DNA of 64,000 bases from Dehalococcoidia bacterium (GTDB lineage: Bacteria > Chloroflexota > Dehalococcoidia > Lucifugimonadales > Lucifugimonadaceae), in contig JAPKBN010000006.1 of NCBI GenBank assembly GCA_026421215.1, positions 1 to 64,000 of the forward strand, given 5' to 3'. The notes under the pieces were generated by a model. That model searched no databases and was not told the DNA's origin. It was given only the letters and a program-made list of their open reading frames with translations. The translations under genes and the position numbers were made by a program. This document shows positions 27,104 through 34,678 of this stretch, in pieces. The stretch's first letter is position 1. Each line of letters begins with the position of its first letter.

Positions 27104-28246
27104 ATGCCGACACCACGGGCACTCTATTTACCCAACAGTATTCATACGGAACCACGTTTGTCACAGATGCAGATACAACAGCTGATGCGGCCGCACCTGA
27201 TCACACCTGAGACGTACGCCACGGCGGTATCGCCGGACGAGATGGCGGCGAAGGCCGGTGTCTCGCCGGAGATGATCATCAGGGTCAACCAGAACGAGAA
27301 TCCATTTGGCGCAGACCCTGATATCGCTGCTTCTCTTAATGACATTCCACTGCACCTGTATCCAGACGCAGGTCAGGTCAAGATTCGGACGTCACTGTCA
27401 CAGTACACGGGACACCCGACCGAACAGATCATGGCAGGGGCGGGCGCCGATGAGATGATTGATCTCCTGATGCGGCTGTTCGTTGCGCCGGGTGAGCGTG
27501 TCTTGGACTGCAAGCCTACATTCGGCATGTATCACTTCTGCGCACGGGTGGCTGACGCAGAAGTCGTTTCGATACAGCGTGACGACACGTTTGATGTTGA
27601 TGTTGAGGCGGTTGCTCGTGAGGACGATGAGCGAACGAAGATCGTCTTCTTGGCCTCGCCCAACAACCCGACCGGGAACATCCTCACGGAAGAACAGACA
27701 CGCGATTTGCTAAAACTTGGCATGGTGATCGTGGTCGACGAGACTTATTTCGAGTTCTCCGGTCAGACGGTTGCGCACCTGATTCCTGAGTTCGAGAATC
27801 TTGTAGTTCTGCGATCGTTCAGCAAATGGGCCGGTATCGCCGGGTTGCGTGTCGGATACATGATCGCCAGCACTGAAATCATCAGCCGTCTCATGGATAT
27901 CAAGAACCCGTACAACGTGAACATCGCTGCGGAAGCGGCGTTGCTGGCGACGATGGAACACCGCGCCAAGCTGCTGGGGAAAGTGACGATTCTTCTTGAA
28001 CAGCGGAAGCGCATGGAGAAGGCGTTCGACGCGATGGATCGTGTCTCGTACGTGCCTTCGTACGGCAATTATCTATTGACGCGTTTCGATGATCATCTGG
28101 CGATTGACCTGTACGAGGCGCTGGTCAAAAAGGGCATTTTCGTTCGTCCGTTCTCAGATCCACGACTCACCCATGATTTGAGGATCAGTGTGGGGACGCC
28201 GGATCAGACGACACGTGTGCTGGAAGCGATATCAGAGTTGATCTAG
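27104..28246 (+). CDS. hisC: histidinol-phosphate aminotransferase
   Basis: A fold-type I PLP aminotransferase, 380 residues from the first ATG. The N-terminal ~20 residues (up to the second Met, 27167) are not conserved and there is no clear ribosome binding site for either, so the start could be at 27167. Recognised segments: RVNQNENPFG (substrate arm), GAGADEMIDLL, SPNNPTGN, VIVVDETYFEF (Asp to pyridine N) and SFSKWAGIAGLRVGY with the PLP lysine. It makes histidinol phosphate from imidazole-acetol phosphate with glutamate. It follows hisD by 38 bp, in an order (G-D-C-B) typical of partial his clusters; hisH, hisA, hisF and hisI are not in this window. Confidence 0.9.
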   Translation: MPTPRALYLPNSIHTEPRLSQMQIQQLMRPHLITPETYATAVSPDEMAAKAGVSPEMIIRVNQNENPFGADPDIAASLNDIPLHLYPDAGQVKIRTSLSQYTGHPTEQIMAGAGADEMIDLLMRLFVAPGERVLDCKPTFGMYHFCARVADAEVVSIQRDDTFDVDVEAVAREDDERTKIVFLASPNNPTGNILTEEQTRDLLKLGMVIVVDETYFEFSGQTVAHLIPEFENLVVLRSFSKWAGIAGLRVGYMIASTEIISRLMDIKNPYNVNIAAEAALLATMEHRAKLLGKVTILLEQRKRMEKAFDAMDRVSYVPSYGNYLLTRFDDHLAIDLYEALVKKGIFVRPFSDPRLTHDLRISVGTPDQTTRVLEAISELI

Positions 28247-28393
28247 CCGTTTCAGGCACTTTCTGACGGGCACGACGACGCGACGCATTCCTGATAACCG
28301 GACGCGCGCTGCGCTTGCACCTTTGGGGCTCTCCCACAGACTATTGAACTTCATCGTCGCTTATGCGGTGTTATTACTCGAAAGACAGACCAA

Positions 28394-28993
28394 ATGACCC
28401 AGGACAACCCGCGTACGGCGACCATCGAACGGGGAACCGGTGAGAGCGATATCGCCATCACGGTGAATCTCGACGGTACCGGCGTCACCGATATTAAAAC
28501 TCCGAACGGGTTTATGAACCACATGCTGGACGCTCTTGCACGGCATGGCTCGATTGATCTCTCCGTGCGGGCATCAGGCGACACGGAGTCAGGCCCGCAC
28601 CACATCGCCGAGGACACGGCGATCGTGCTCGGTCGTTGCATCGACAAGGCACTCGGGGAGCGCCGGGGCATCGTGCGCATGGGGCACGCGTTCGTGCCTC
28701 TGGACGAGGCTTTGACGATGTGTGCTGTAGACCTGAGCGGTCGTGGCTACGCGGTTGTGGACATGGGATCTAACAACAATATCGGCGAGTTTCCGACCGA
28801 TCTCGCGCGGCATTTTTTTGAATCGGCATCTGCCGAGGGACGATTCAACATCCACCTCCGGGTCGAGACGGGGACGAACGAGCACCACATCATCGAATCC
28901 GCGTTTAAGGCGTTTGGCCGATCGTTACGTGACGCCGTGACGCTAGATCAGCGAAACCGGGATACGATCCCCAGTACCAAAGGCGCGTTGTAA
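28394..28993 (+). CDS. hisB: imidazoleglycerol-phosphate dehydratase
   Basis: A 199-residue monofunctional HisB without the phosphatase domain. The manganese-binding HHxxED motif is seen twice as in the family: GPHHIAEDTAIVLG (residues ~73-86) and TNEHHIIESAFKAFGRSL (residues ~162-180). The FMNHMLDALARHG and PLDEALTMCAVDLSGR segments are also diagnostic. Catalyses IGP to imidazole-acetol phosphate in histidine synthesis, upstream of HisC. A 147-bp gap separates it from hisC. It closes the cluster. Confidence 0.95.
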   Translation: MTQDNPRTATIERGTGESDIAITVNLDGTGVTDIKTPNGFMNHMLDALARHGSIDLSVRASGDTESGPHHIAEDTAIVLGRCIDKALGERRGIVRMGHAFVPLDEALTMCAVDLSGRGYAVVDMGSNNNIGEFPTDLARHFFESASAEGRFNIHLRVETGTNEHHIIESAFKAFGRSLRDAVTLDQRNRDTIPSTKGAL

Positions 28994-29104
28994 GGCGCGT
29001 TGTTCTGGCGGCCGGGATCGTTCCGCACTAGGCTGCGTCGGTGGGCCAGGTGCCGTTCCATGGTGTGTGGGACTCAAAGACTACCGAGCTTCCTCACATC
29101 CTCT

Positions 29105-29200
29105 GTCATCCCGGGACTGGCCGAAGGACCTTCGTCGCGAGTCTTTTCCCGACCAGACTCTTTGAGACTAAACGCTGTCCTACACTGCCATCAGGATGAC
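29105..29200. repeat. MITE-like segment bounded by inverted GTCATCC / GGATGAC
   Basis: GTCATCC at 29105-29111 and its inverted copy GGATGAC at 29194-29200 bound a ~95-bp non-coding stretch. The arms are only 7 bp, so this could be chance; it is listed because a GTCATCATGAG word occurs also in the gap before hisG. Confidence 0.3.
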
Positions 29201-29382
29201 CGGAAAGAGTGAAGACTTGAACCTCTCTCCACCCCAGCAGTGTGTGGTTTTTATGACTGATGAGCCCGATTCCTGAGGTTATTGAGACGGGCAGGGCGGG
29301 TTCCTACCCTGTTGCTCTAGGCTGGTCCTCAACGTGTGCATAGGCCGTACCCGAAAGAACAAAGGTCATCCGAGATAAGGTG

Positions 29383-29439
29383 CAGGCGTGCCTGCCAACG
29401 CGGGGATAGGGTGCAGGGTACCTACTACAGGCGTGCCTG
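29383..29439. repeat. two direct copies of CAGGCGTGCCTG
   Basis: The 12-mer CAGGCGTGCCTG occurs at 29383-29394 and again at 29428-29439, 45 bp apart start to start. Each copy can itself fold (CAGGC/GCCTG arms around GT). The second copy ends four bases before the purS stop codon. They may act as a bidirectional transcription end or be remains of a short repeat element. Confidence 0.5.
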
Positions 29440-29443
29440 ACTG

Positions 29444-29692
29444 TTAAGCGGGGTTGAGGTCGAAGTTGTAGCGCTCAATCACTGGATTCGCCAGTAGTTT
29501 CTCGCACATCTCATTGACCTGTTTTTCGGCTACTACACGATCTGATTCATCGAGCGTTATCTCGATGAACTTTCCTGCCCTGACACTATCTACAGAATCG
29601 AAGCCAAGGGTCGCTAGGGCGCGGGCTATCGTCAGGCCCTGTGGGTCGTTAACGGTCGGTTTGAGCGTGACCCGTACGGTGGCGACAAACAT
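29444..29692 (-). CDS. purS: phosphoribosylformylglycinamidine synthase subunit PurS
   Basis: An 82-residue protein, the normal size for PurS. The segment VTLKPTVNDPQGLTIARALATLGFDSVDSVRAGKFIEI is the family core (LK..V.DPQG..i...L..LGf..v..vr.GK..el), and NPVIERYNFDL is the usual C-terminal end. PurS bridges PurQ and PurL in the three-part FGAM synthase. The ATG at 29692-29690 overlaps the preceding stop in TAATG, which identifies this start over a longer open frame reaching 29905. purQ and purL do not follow, unusual because purS is commonly next to them. Confidence 0.93.
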   Translation of the reverse strand: MFVATVRVTLKPTVNDPQGLTIARALATLGFDSVDSVRAGKFIEITLDESDRVVAEKQVNEMCEKLLANPVIERYNFDLNPA

Positions 29693-30366
29693 TAGAAGAG
29701 GTTGCCTGGCACACTTTCCGGTGCTCGGTCCAGGTAGGCGTCGATGAAGGCGTTCAACCGGTCGGCGTCGAACTCGTCCATCTGATCGATGTGCCTCCAG
29801 GAGGTGATGGCGATTCGGGTGGACATGTTCGGATATGGAGCGAGTATGAACTGGGCGCCCTGACCCGGGATTACCGACTGAAGTTGATTCACAAGGTCGG
29901 AGCAATCTTCTGCGCAGTTATAGTTCAAGATGATGCCGCCGTGCTCCAAATTGTGGATCTGAACCTCATCCGGGAGTGGAGTTCCGTAGGCGCCCCAGCG
30001 TGCGGGAGAGCCGGTTGGGACGGTCTCTGACGGATTAGTAATCCAGTGCGGTCCGGAAGCTGGCGGGATGGTGAGGTAGGGGCCTCCGGCTTCTCCCGGT
30101 GTGATGTGAGCGCGCCCCTGATCATCGAGGATATCAACGGGCCCGCCAGCGTTCAGGTTGACGTTCGAACTCGTTTGATTCCCCGAACCTCCCGGAACCA
30201 GGAGACTGATGATGAAAAGGAGGGCGACGCTGGAGCCTATGGCGATAATGATGTAACGTTTTCGCCGCTTACGTCCATCCGACTTACTACGACGTTGTGC
30301 CCGTCGCTCTCCGCGCGTCAATCCTCGTCGGTTGTCTGGCCTTGTGGTCGCTATGCGGTCTGGCAT
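29692..30366 (-). CDS. DUF3105 membrane-anchored protein
   Basis: A 224-residue protein with a strongly basic N-terminus (residues 13-37, many Arg/Lys), one transmembrane segment (about 38-58) and an extracytoplasmic DUF3105 domain. Typical DUF3105 features are IPPASGPHW, ARWGAYGTPLPDEVQIHNLEHGGIILNY and the late FILAPYPNMSTRIAITSWRH. The HNLEHGG element has two His that might bind metal. A CAEDC pair lies just after it. No biochemical function is established. It ends in TAATG overlap with purS, and purC lies 42 bp upstream, so it is physically embedded in the purine operon. Confidence 0.8.
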   Translation of the reverse strand: MPDRIATTRPDNRRGLTRGERRAQRRSKSDGRKRRKRYIIIAIGSSVALLFIISLLVPGGSGNQTSSNVNLNAGGPVDILDDQGRAHITPGEAGGPYLTIPPASGPHWITNPSETVPTGSPARWGAYGTPLPDEVQIHNLEHGGIILNYNCAEDCSDLVNQLQSVIPGQGAQFILAPYPNMSTRIAITSWRHIDQMDEFDADRLNAFIDAYLDRAPESVPGNLF

Positions 30367-30408
30367 TTATCCCTCTGTGATCGCCGTGTCCACCGGGTTG
30401 GGTGGAAT

Positions 30409-31317
30409 TCAGGCGACGAAAGTGTCTCCGGTCAGGCGTTCGAATGCCTGGATGTACCTGTCACGTGTCATACGGATAATATCCGCAGGAAGATCAGGGG
30501 CAGGTGGTTCCCTGTCCCATCCGCTTTCCAGCAACCAGTTTCTCACGAATTGCTTGTCGAAAGCTGGTGGAGAAGCCCCCGGTTTGTAGTCCGATTGCGT
30601 CCAGAACCTGCTCGAGTCTGCCGTAAACAGCTCATCTATCAGCGTGAGTTCGCCGTCGATCAAGCCAAATTCCATCTTGGTATCGGCGACAATCATTCCA
30701 CGTCCGGCGGCGTACTCTTGGGCTACTTCGAAGATACGTAGCGTTACTTCTTCAAGTGTGGCGGCCATTTCGACGCCGACGAGATCCACGACCTCGGACG
30801 GCGTCATTGGGATGTCATGTCCCTCTTCCGCCTTGGTGCTCGGGGTGAAGATCGGCGGCTTAAGTTTTTGCGCTTCAACGATACCTTCCGGTAGATTCTG
30901 GCGGTTGAGCGTCCCGTGTTCCGAGTATTCAGCCCAACCTGCGCCCGTGATGTATCCACGTACAACGCACTCGATATTAAGGCGCTCGGCACGACGAATC
31001 ACCATAGAGCGCCGACGCATCTCGTCCGGCAGTTCCGCAAGCGCCCCGGTGCGTGGCACTTCTGACAGCGCGTCTTTGTCGTCCGCCATACCGATGACGT
31101 GATTCGGCATGACGTCCGCTGTCAGATCAAACCAGAAATTGGACATCTGGGCCAGGATCGTTCCCTTGTCTGGAACCGGTGAAGGGAGGATCACATCAAA
31201 AGCCGAAATACGGTCCGTCGCGATCATGAGAAGGCGACCGTTGCCGATGTCGTACGTGTCTCGTACCTTGCCACGGTGGAGGAGGCCGGAGAAGTTGGTT
31301 TCGCTTACTGAAGGCAT
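30409..31317 (-). CDS. purC: SAICAR synthetase (phosphoribosylaminoimidazole-succinocarboxamide synthase)
   Basis: A 302-residue PurC of the longer type. Seen: LLHRGKVRDTYDI (nucleotide-binding GKVRD.Y), ATDRISAFDVILPSPVPDKG (substrate loop), the CVVRGYITGAGWAEY segment, IVADTKMEFGLIDGELTLIDE (metal/ATP site) and DSSRFW. Catalyses CAIR + aspartate + ATP to SAICAR. It lies between purB (8 bp upstream) and the DUF3105 gene in the minus-strand purine operon. Confidence 0.95.
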   Translation of the reverse strand: MPSVSETNFSGLLHRGKVRDTYDIGNGRLLMIATDRISAFDVILPSPVPDKGTILAQMSNFWFDLTADVMPNHVIGMADDKDALSEVPRTGALAELPDEMRRRSMVIRRAERLNIECVVRGYITGAGWAEYSEHGTLNRQNLPEGIVEAQKLKPPIFTPSTKAEEGHDIPMTPSEVVDLVGVEMAATLEEVTLRIFEVAQEYAAGRGMIVADTKMEFGLIDGELTLIDELFTADSSRFWTQSDYKPGASPPAFDKQFVRNWLLESGWDREPPAPDLPADIIRMTRDRYIQAFERLTGDTFVA

Positions 31318-31325
31318 AGAACCGA

Positions 31326-32654
31326 TTAGTCCTCGGTTGCCGGCTCTGCCACGACGCAGAACCCGAGTCGTCCGTATGTGTGCCGGACGTAGCGCAGGAA
31401 GTGGTTGTAGTCGAACAGGGTCTCCAACTCTTTGGTTCCGATCGCGTCCGTCACTTCTGAGTCGTTGCGGAGCAGTTCTCTGAAGTCCAGGCTTTCGTCC
31501 CAGGTGCGCATGGCCAGAGATTGGACCTTTTTGTAGGCCGCTGTCCGGGCCATGCCAGATTCCACGAGCGCCAGCATGACACGTGGCGAGAAGGGCAAGC
31601 CACGGGTCAACTCAAGGTTGACCATCATGCGTTCCGGGTACACACGCATTCCCTTGATTACCGCGGTGAACCGCTCAAGGATGTAATCGACTGCTAAAGA
31701 GGAGTCCGGAAGGATCATCCGCTCTGCCGATGAGTGGCTGATGTCACGTTCGTGCCAGAGCGGGACGTTGTCTAGCGCCGTAATGGTGTGTCCCCGCACA
31801 AGCCGGGCCAGGCCGCAGATTCGTTCGCAGATCTCGGGGTTCCGCTTGTGCGGCATGGCAGAAGATCCGGTTGTCACGAATCCGGGTTGGGCGAACGGCT
31901 CTTCAACTTCTCTTATTTCGGTACGCTGCAAGGCCCGGATTTCGGTGGCGAACTTGTCCAGGGATGCCGCTATGAGCGCGAGCGTCTGGACGTACTGGGC
32001 GTGGCGGTCGCGCTGGATGATCTGGTTAGATACGGGCGCGGGTTCGATGCCGAGTTCGATGCAGACGGTTTCCTCTATCTCGGGCGGAACGCTGGCGTAT
32101 GTCCCAACAGGTCCTGAAATCTTCCCGACTCCGACGACTTCCCGTGTTTGTGCCAAGCGAACCTTGTGGCGACGCATCTCGTCCCACCACAGGGCAAATT
32201 TGAGTCCGAAGCTCATTGGCTCTGCGTGTATGCCGTGGGAGCGACCCATCGCCGGTGTGTCAATGAACTCTTCTGCACGCACTTTAAGAACAGCCATGAG
32301 GTCATCGACGTCTTTATCCAGCAGGTCAATCGCTTGGAGCAATTGGAGGCTCAAGGCGGTGTCTTTGACATCATTAGAGGTCAGGCCGTGATGGATCCAG
32401 CGGCTCTCGTCGCCGAGGCTGGCCATAACGGAGCGAGTGAACGAGACGACATCGTGTTTCGTCTCTTCGAAATGCAGGTTGTATAGCTCCATGTCGAAGC
32501 TGGCGCCCCGGATGAGATCCATGTCTGATCGCGGCACAACTCCGAGGTTTGTCCAAGCCTGGCTGGCTGCGATCTCGATGTTAAGCCAGAGGCCGTACAT
32601 GTTTTCGTCCGACCAGATTTTTGACATTGCCGGTCGTGAATAGCGAGGGATCAT
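31326..32654 (-). CDS. purB: adenylosuccinate lyase
   Basis: A 442-residue fumarase/aspartase superfamily enzyme. It begins IPRYSRPAMSKIWSDENMYGLWLNIEIAASQA, typical of the bacterial PurB group. HHGLTSNDVKDTA, MGRSHGIHAEPMSFGLKFA (active-site His) and the signature loop GSSAMPHKRNPE (catalytic Ser) are complete. It cleaves fumarate from SAICAR and adenylosuccinate. The ATG overlaps the stop of the HAD-phosphatase gene (ATGA, 32651-32654), and purC follows 8 bp downstream. Confidence 0.95.
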   Translation of the reverse strand: MIPRYSRPAMSKIWSDENMYGLWLNIEIAASQAWTNLGVVPRSDMDLIRGASFDMELYNLHFEETKHDVVSFTRSVMASLGDESRWIHHGLTSNDVKDTALSLQLLQAIDLLDKDVDDLMAVLKVRAEEFIDTPAMGRSHGIHAEPMSFGLKFALWWDEMRRHKVRLAQTREVVGVGKISGPVGTYASVPPEIEETVCIELGIEPAPVSNQIIQRDRHAQYVQTLALIAASLDKFATEIRALQRTEIREVEEPFAQPGFVTTGSSAMPHKRNPEICERICGLARLVRGHTITALDNVPLWHERDISHSSAERMILPDSSLAVDYILERFTAVIKGMRVYPERMMVNLELTRGLPFSPRVMLALVESGMARTAAYKKVQSLAMRTWDESLDFRELLRNDSEVTDAIGTKELETLFDYNHFLRYVRHTYGRLGFCVVAEPATED

Positions 32655-33379
32655 TCGGCGGCCTTCGTGGGTGTTGAGTTGCTGGAATTTTGGTCTGGTT
32701 CGAGCTTGAATTCTGAGATGTATTCAGCGATCGAGTGAAAGTCTTCGAACTCGATAGCCTCGATACCGTTGTTTCTGCAATGCTCCAGAAGCCTTGAACG
32801 AGCGAACACTGTATCCGCCTTTTCTGCGGCGCATGAATCGGATCGTAGACCGTCGCCGATGAATATCACCTTCTGGCCGGCTGCACGCGCTTTCTCGATT
32901 GGTTCGCATTTGCAAACGGCCCAGTCGCGGCAAAACTCCCGGTTAGATGGGTAATCGTAACGGAACGACATGGTCGTACCATCCGGCGCGGTAGGCTCAC
33001 CCATGACGGACAAGATAGGGACATCAGCCAGACCGTTCACCGCCAGGACTGGCTCGATGTAAAAATCGATCCCGGCGGAGGCGATCATGAACTGGCCGCC
33101 CTGTTCACGCGTCGTTTCCACGGCCTCGAGAAAGCCGGAGCGAAGGTTCACATTATCGCTGGCCCACGATCTGAGTTGTTCGACTGGCGCCGTAATCGTA
33201 CTGATTATTTTTTCTTGATAGTCGCGGAACGTTAATGCCCCGTCCTGGTATTCCTGATTGATAGCGGCGGCATCCGGACCGGCGAATTCTGCGATCAGAC
33301 GCTGCGCCGCGTTGCAGTCGGCGGCGGTGTCGTCGAAATCGCACACAACAAGGAGGGTGTACTCAGCGCGCTGTGTCAC
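32651..33379 (-). CDS. HAD-superfamily phosphatase (MtnX/SerB-like) inside the purine operon
   Basis: A 242-residue haloacid-dehalogenase phosphatase. Motif I is VVCDFDDTAAD near residue 14 (nucleophilic and acid/base Asp), motif II lies in FMIASAGIDFYIEPVL (Ser/Thr then helix), and motif III/IV is VIFIGDGLRSDSCAAEKAD (Lys upstream, GDG..SD). The layout is of the MtnX / phosphoserine-phosphatase type with a C1 helical cap. Its natural substrate cannot be read. It overlaps purD by 4 bp upstream and purB by 4 bp downstream (ATGA both times), so it is made in step with these enzymes; a purine-pathway phosphoester is a reasonable guess. Confidence 0.8.
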   Translation of the reverse strand: MTQRAEYTLLVVCDFDDTAADCNAAQRLIAEFAGPDAAAINQEYQDGALTFRDYQEKIISTITAPVEQLRSWASDNVNLRSGFLEAVETTREQGGQFMIASAGIDFYIEPVLAVNGLADVPILSVMGEPTAPDGTTMSFRYDYPSNREFCRDWAVCKCEPIEKARAAGQKVIFIGDGLRSDSCAAEKADTVFARSRLLEHCRNNGIEAIEFEDFHSIAEYISEFKLEPDQNSSNSTPTKAAE

Positions 33380-34656
33380 GGGGCGGGCGATTTCACGGCA
33401 CGTGTCGCGATGTCTCGCCGATACTCAACACCTTCAAAGTTGATTGCTTGAGTTATGGCGTATGCGGTCGTCCGCGCCTCGAAGATGTCCGATCCTCTCG
33501 CTACAACATCGAGGACTCTCCCACCAGCGGTGAGGACGGTTCCGTCCTCTGCTTCGACGGTTCCGGCGTGGAACACCTCTGTATCACCAGAGATGCTGGC
33601 AAGGCCGCTTATCGGTTTGCCTGTCTCGTACGAGCCCGGATATCCGCCGGACGCCATCACGACGCACACGGCAGCCTGGTCGTTCCACTGGACATCGATC
33701 TGATCGAGCTTTCCGTTTGCTGCAGCCAGTGCGATTTCCAGCAGGTCTGTTTCAAGTCGGGATAGAACGACTTGCGCCTCGGGATCCCCAAAGCGGCAGT
33801 TGAATTCGATCACGCGTGGCCCTGACTCGGTCAGCATCAATCCGGCGTAAAGGGTTCCTGTGAACGAGGCCCCCTCGGCATCCATCGCGGTTGCTATCGG
33901 TTCTAGTATCTCCGCCCGGACTTGCATCGCCAGTTCCGGTGTCCAGAACTCGGGCGGGGTGTACGCGCCCATTCCGCCGGTATTGGGGCCGATGTCTCCG
34001 TCATATGCCCGTTTGTAATCGCAGGCCGCGACCTCGTTTGAAACCGTTTGGCCATCCACGAATGCGAAGACACTGACCTCCGGTCCCGTCATGCACTCTT
34101 CGATCACCACCGTGGCGCCGGCGTCTCCGAACATCCCTCCATGCATCATGTCCGTTACGGCCTTGCTTGCTTCCTTTCGAGACCCGGCAATGATTACACC
34201 CTTGCCCGCGGCAAGGCCGTCTGCCTTCACGACAATCGACCCTTCGTCCAGAGCGTGAATGTGCTGGAGCGATTCCTGTTCGTTGTGAAATGTCGCGAAT
34301 CCGGCGGTGGGCACGCCGTGACGCGCCATGAGCTGCTTTGCCCAACTTTTTGAGGACTCGATGCGGGCGGCGGATTGAGATGGCCCGAATACCGGTATGC
34401 CGGCGATTTTGAGCTCGTCAGTCAGGCCTTCCGCAAGGGGTGCTTCCGGTCCGACGATTACGAGATCGATGCTCCGGTCCTCGGCAAGGGACACGATTCC
34501 TGGGATATCACTGATCGACAAAAGGACGTTCTCGCCGAGCGAGGCTGTCCCTGCATTACCAGGTCCAATCAGAAGTTGGTCCAGCAGCGGACTCCTGCTC
34601 AGGGCAGCTGCCATCGCATGTTCACGCCCGCCAGAGCCGACCAGCAGGACCTTCAA
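33376..34656 (-). CDS. purD: phosphoribosylamine-glycine ligase (GAR synthetase)
   Basis: A 426-residue ATP-grasp enzyme of normal PurD length. Recognisable parts: KVLLVGSGGREHAMAAAL at the N-terminus, VGPEAPLAEGLTD, FGPSQSAARIESSKSWAKQLM, VVKADGLAAGKGVIIA (ATP-grasp), MTGPEVSVFAFVDG, NTGGMGAYTPPE and FNCRFGDPEAQVVL (metal ligands). It joins glycine to phosphoribosylamine. The HAD-phosphatase gene overlaps by 4 bp downstream, and guaA ends 22 bp upstream. Confidence 0.96.
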   Translation of the reverse strand: MKVLLVGSGGREHAMAAALSRSPLLDQLLIGPGNAGTASLGENVLLSISDIPGIVSLAEDRSIDLVIVGPEAPLAEGLTDELKIAGIPVFGPSQSAARIESSKSWAKQLMARHGVPTAGFATFHNEQESLQHIHALDEGSIVVKADGLAAGKGVIIAGSRKEASKAVTDMMHGGMFGDAGATVVIEECMTGPEVSVFAFVDGQTVSNEVAACDYKRAYDGDIGPNTGGMGAYTPPEFWTPELAMQVRAEILEPIATAMDAEGASFTGTLYAGLMLTESGPRVIEFNCRFGDPEAQVVLSRLETDLLEIALAAANGKLDQIDVQWNDQAAVCVVMASGGYPGSYETGKPISGLASISGDTEVFHAGTVEAEDGTVLTAGGRVLDVVARGSDIFEARTTAYAITQAINFEGVEYRRDIATRAVKSPAP

Positions 34657-34678
34657 CGTCGTGAGACCTGTCTTGCCA

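Larger units (their letters stand above)
28994..29443 (+). other. 450-bp gap between convergent his and pur operons, with repeat-like motifs
   Basis: No convincing gene. The region contains a pair of inverted GTCATCC/GGATGAC words about 90 bp apart and two direct copies of CAGGCGTGCCTG. Both are annotated separately. No T-run terminator was found for hisB or purS, though the palindromes may serve as transcription end structures. Confidence 0.5.

Noticed and set aside
29692-29905. Upstream extension of the purS frame
   Set aside because: It lies inside the DUF3105 gene in another frame. The TAATG overlap and the PurS family start both point to 29692.
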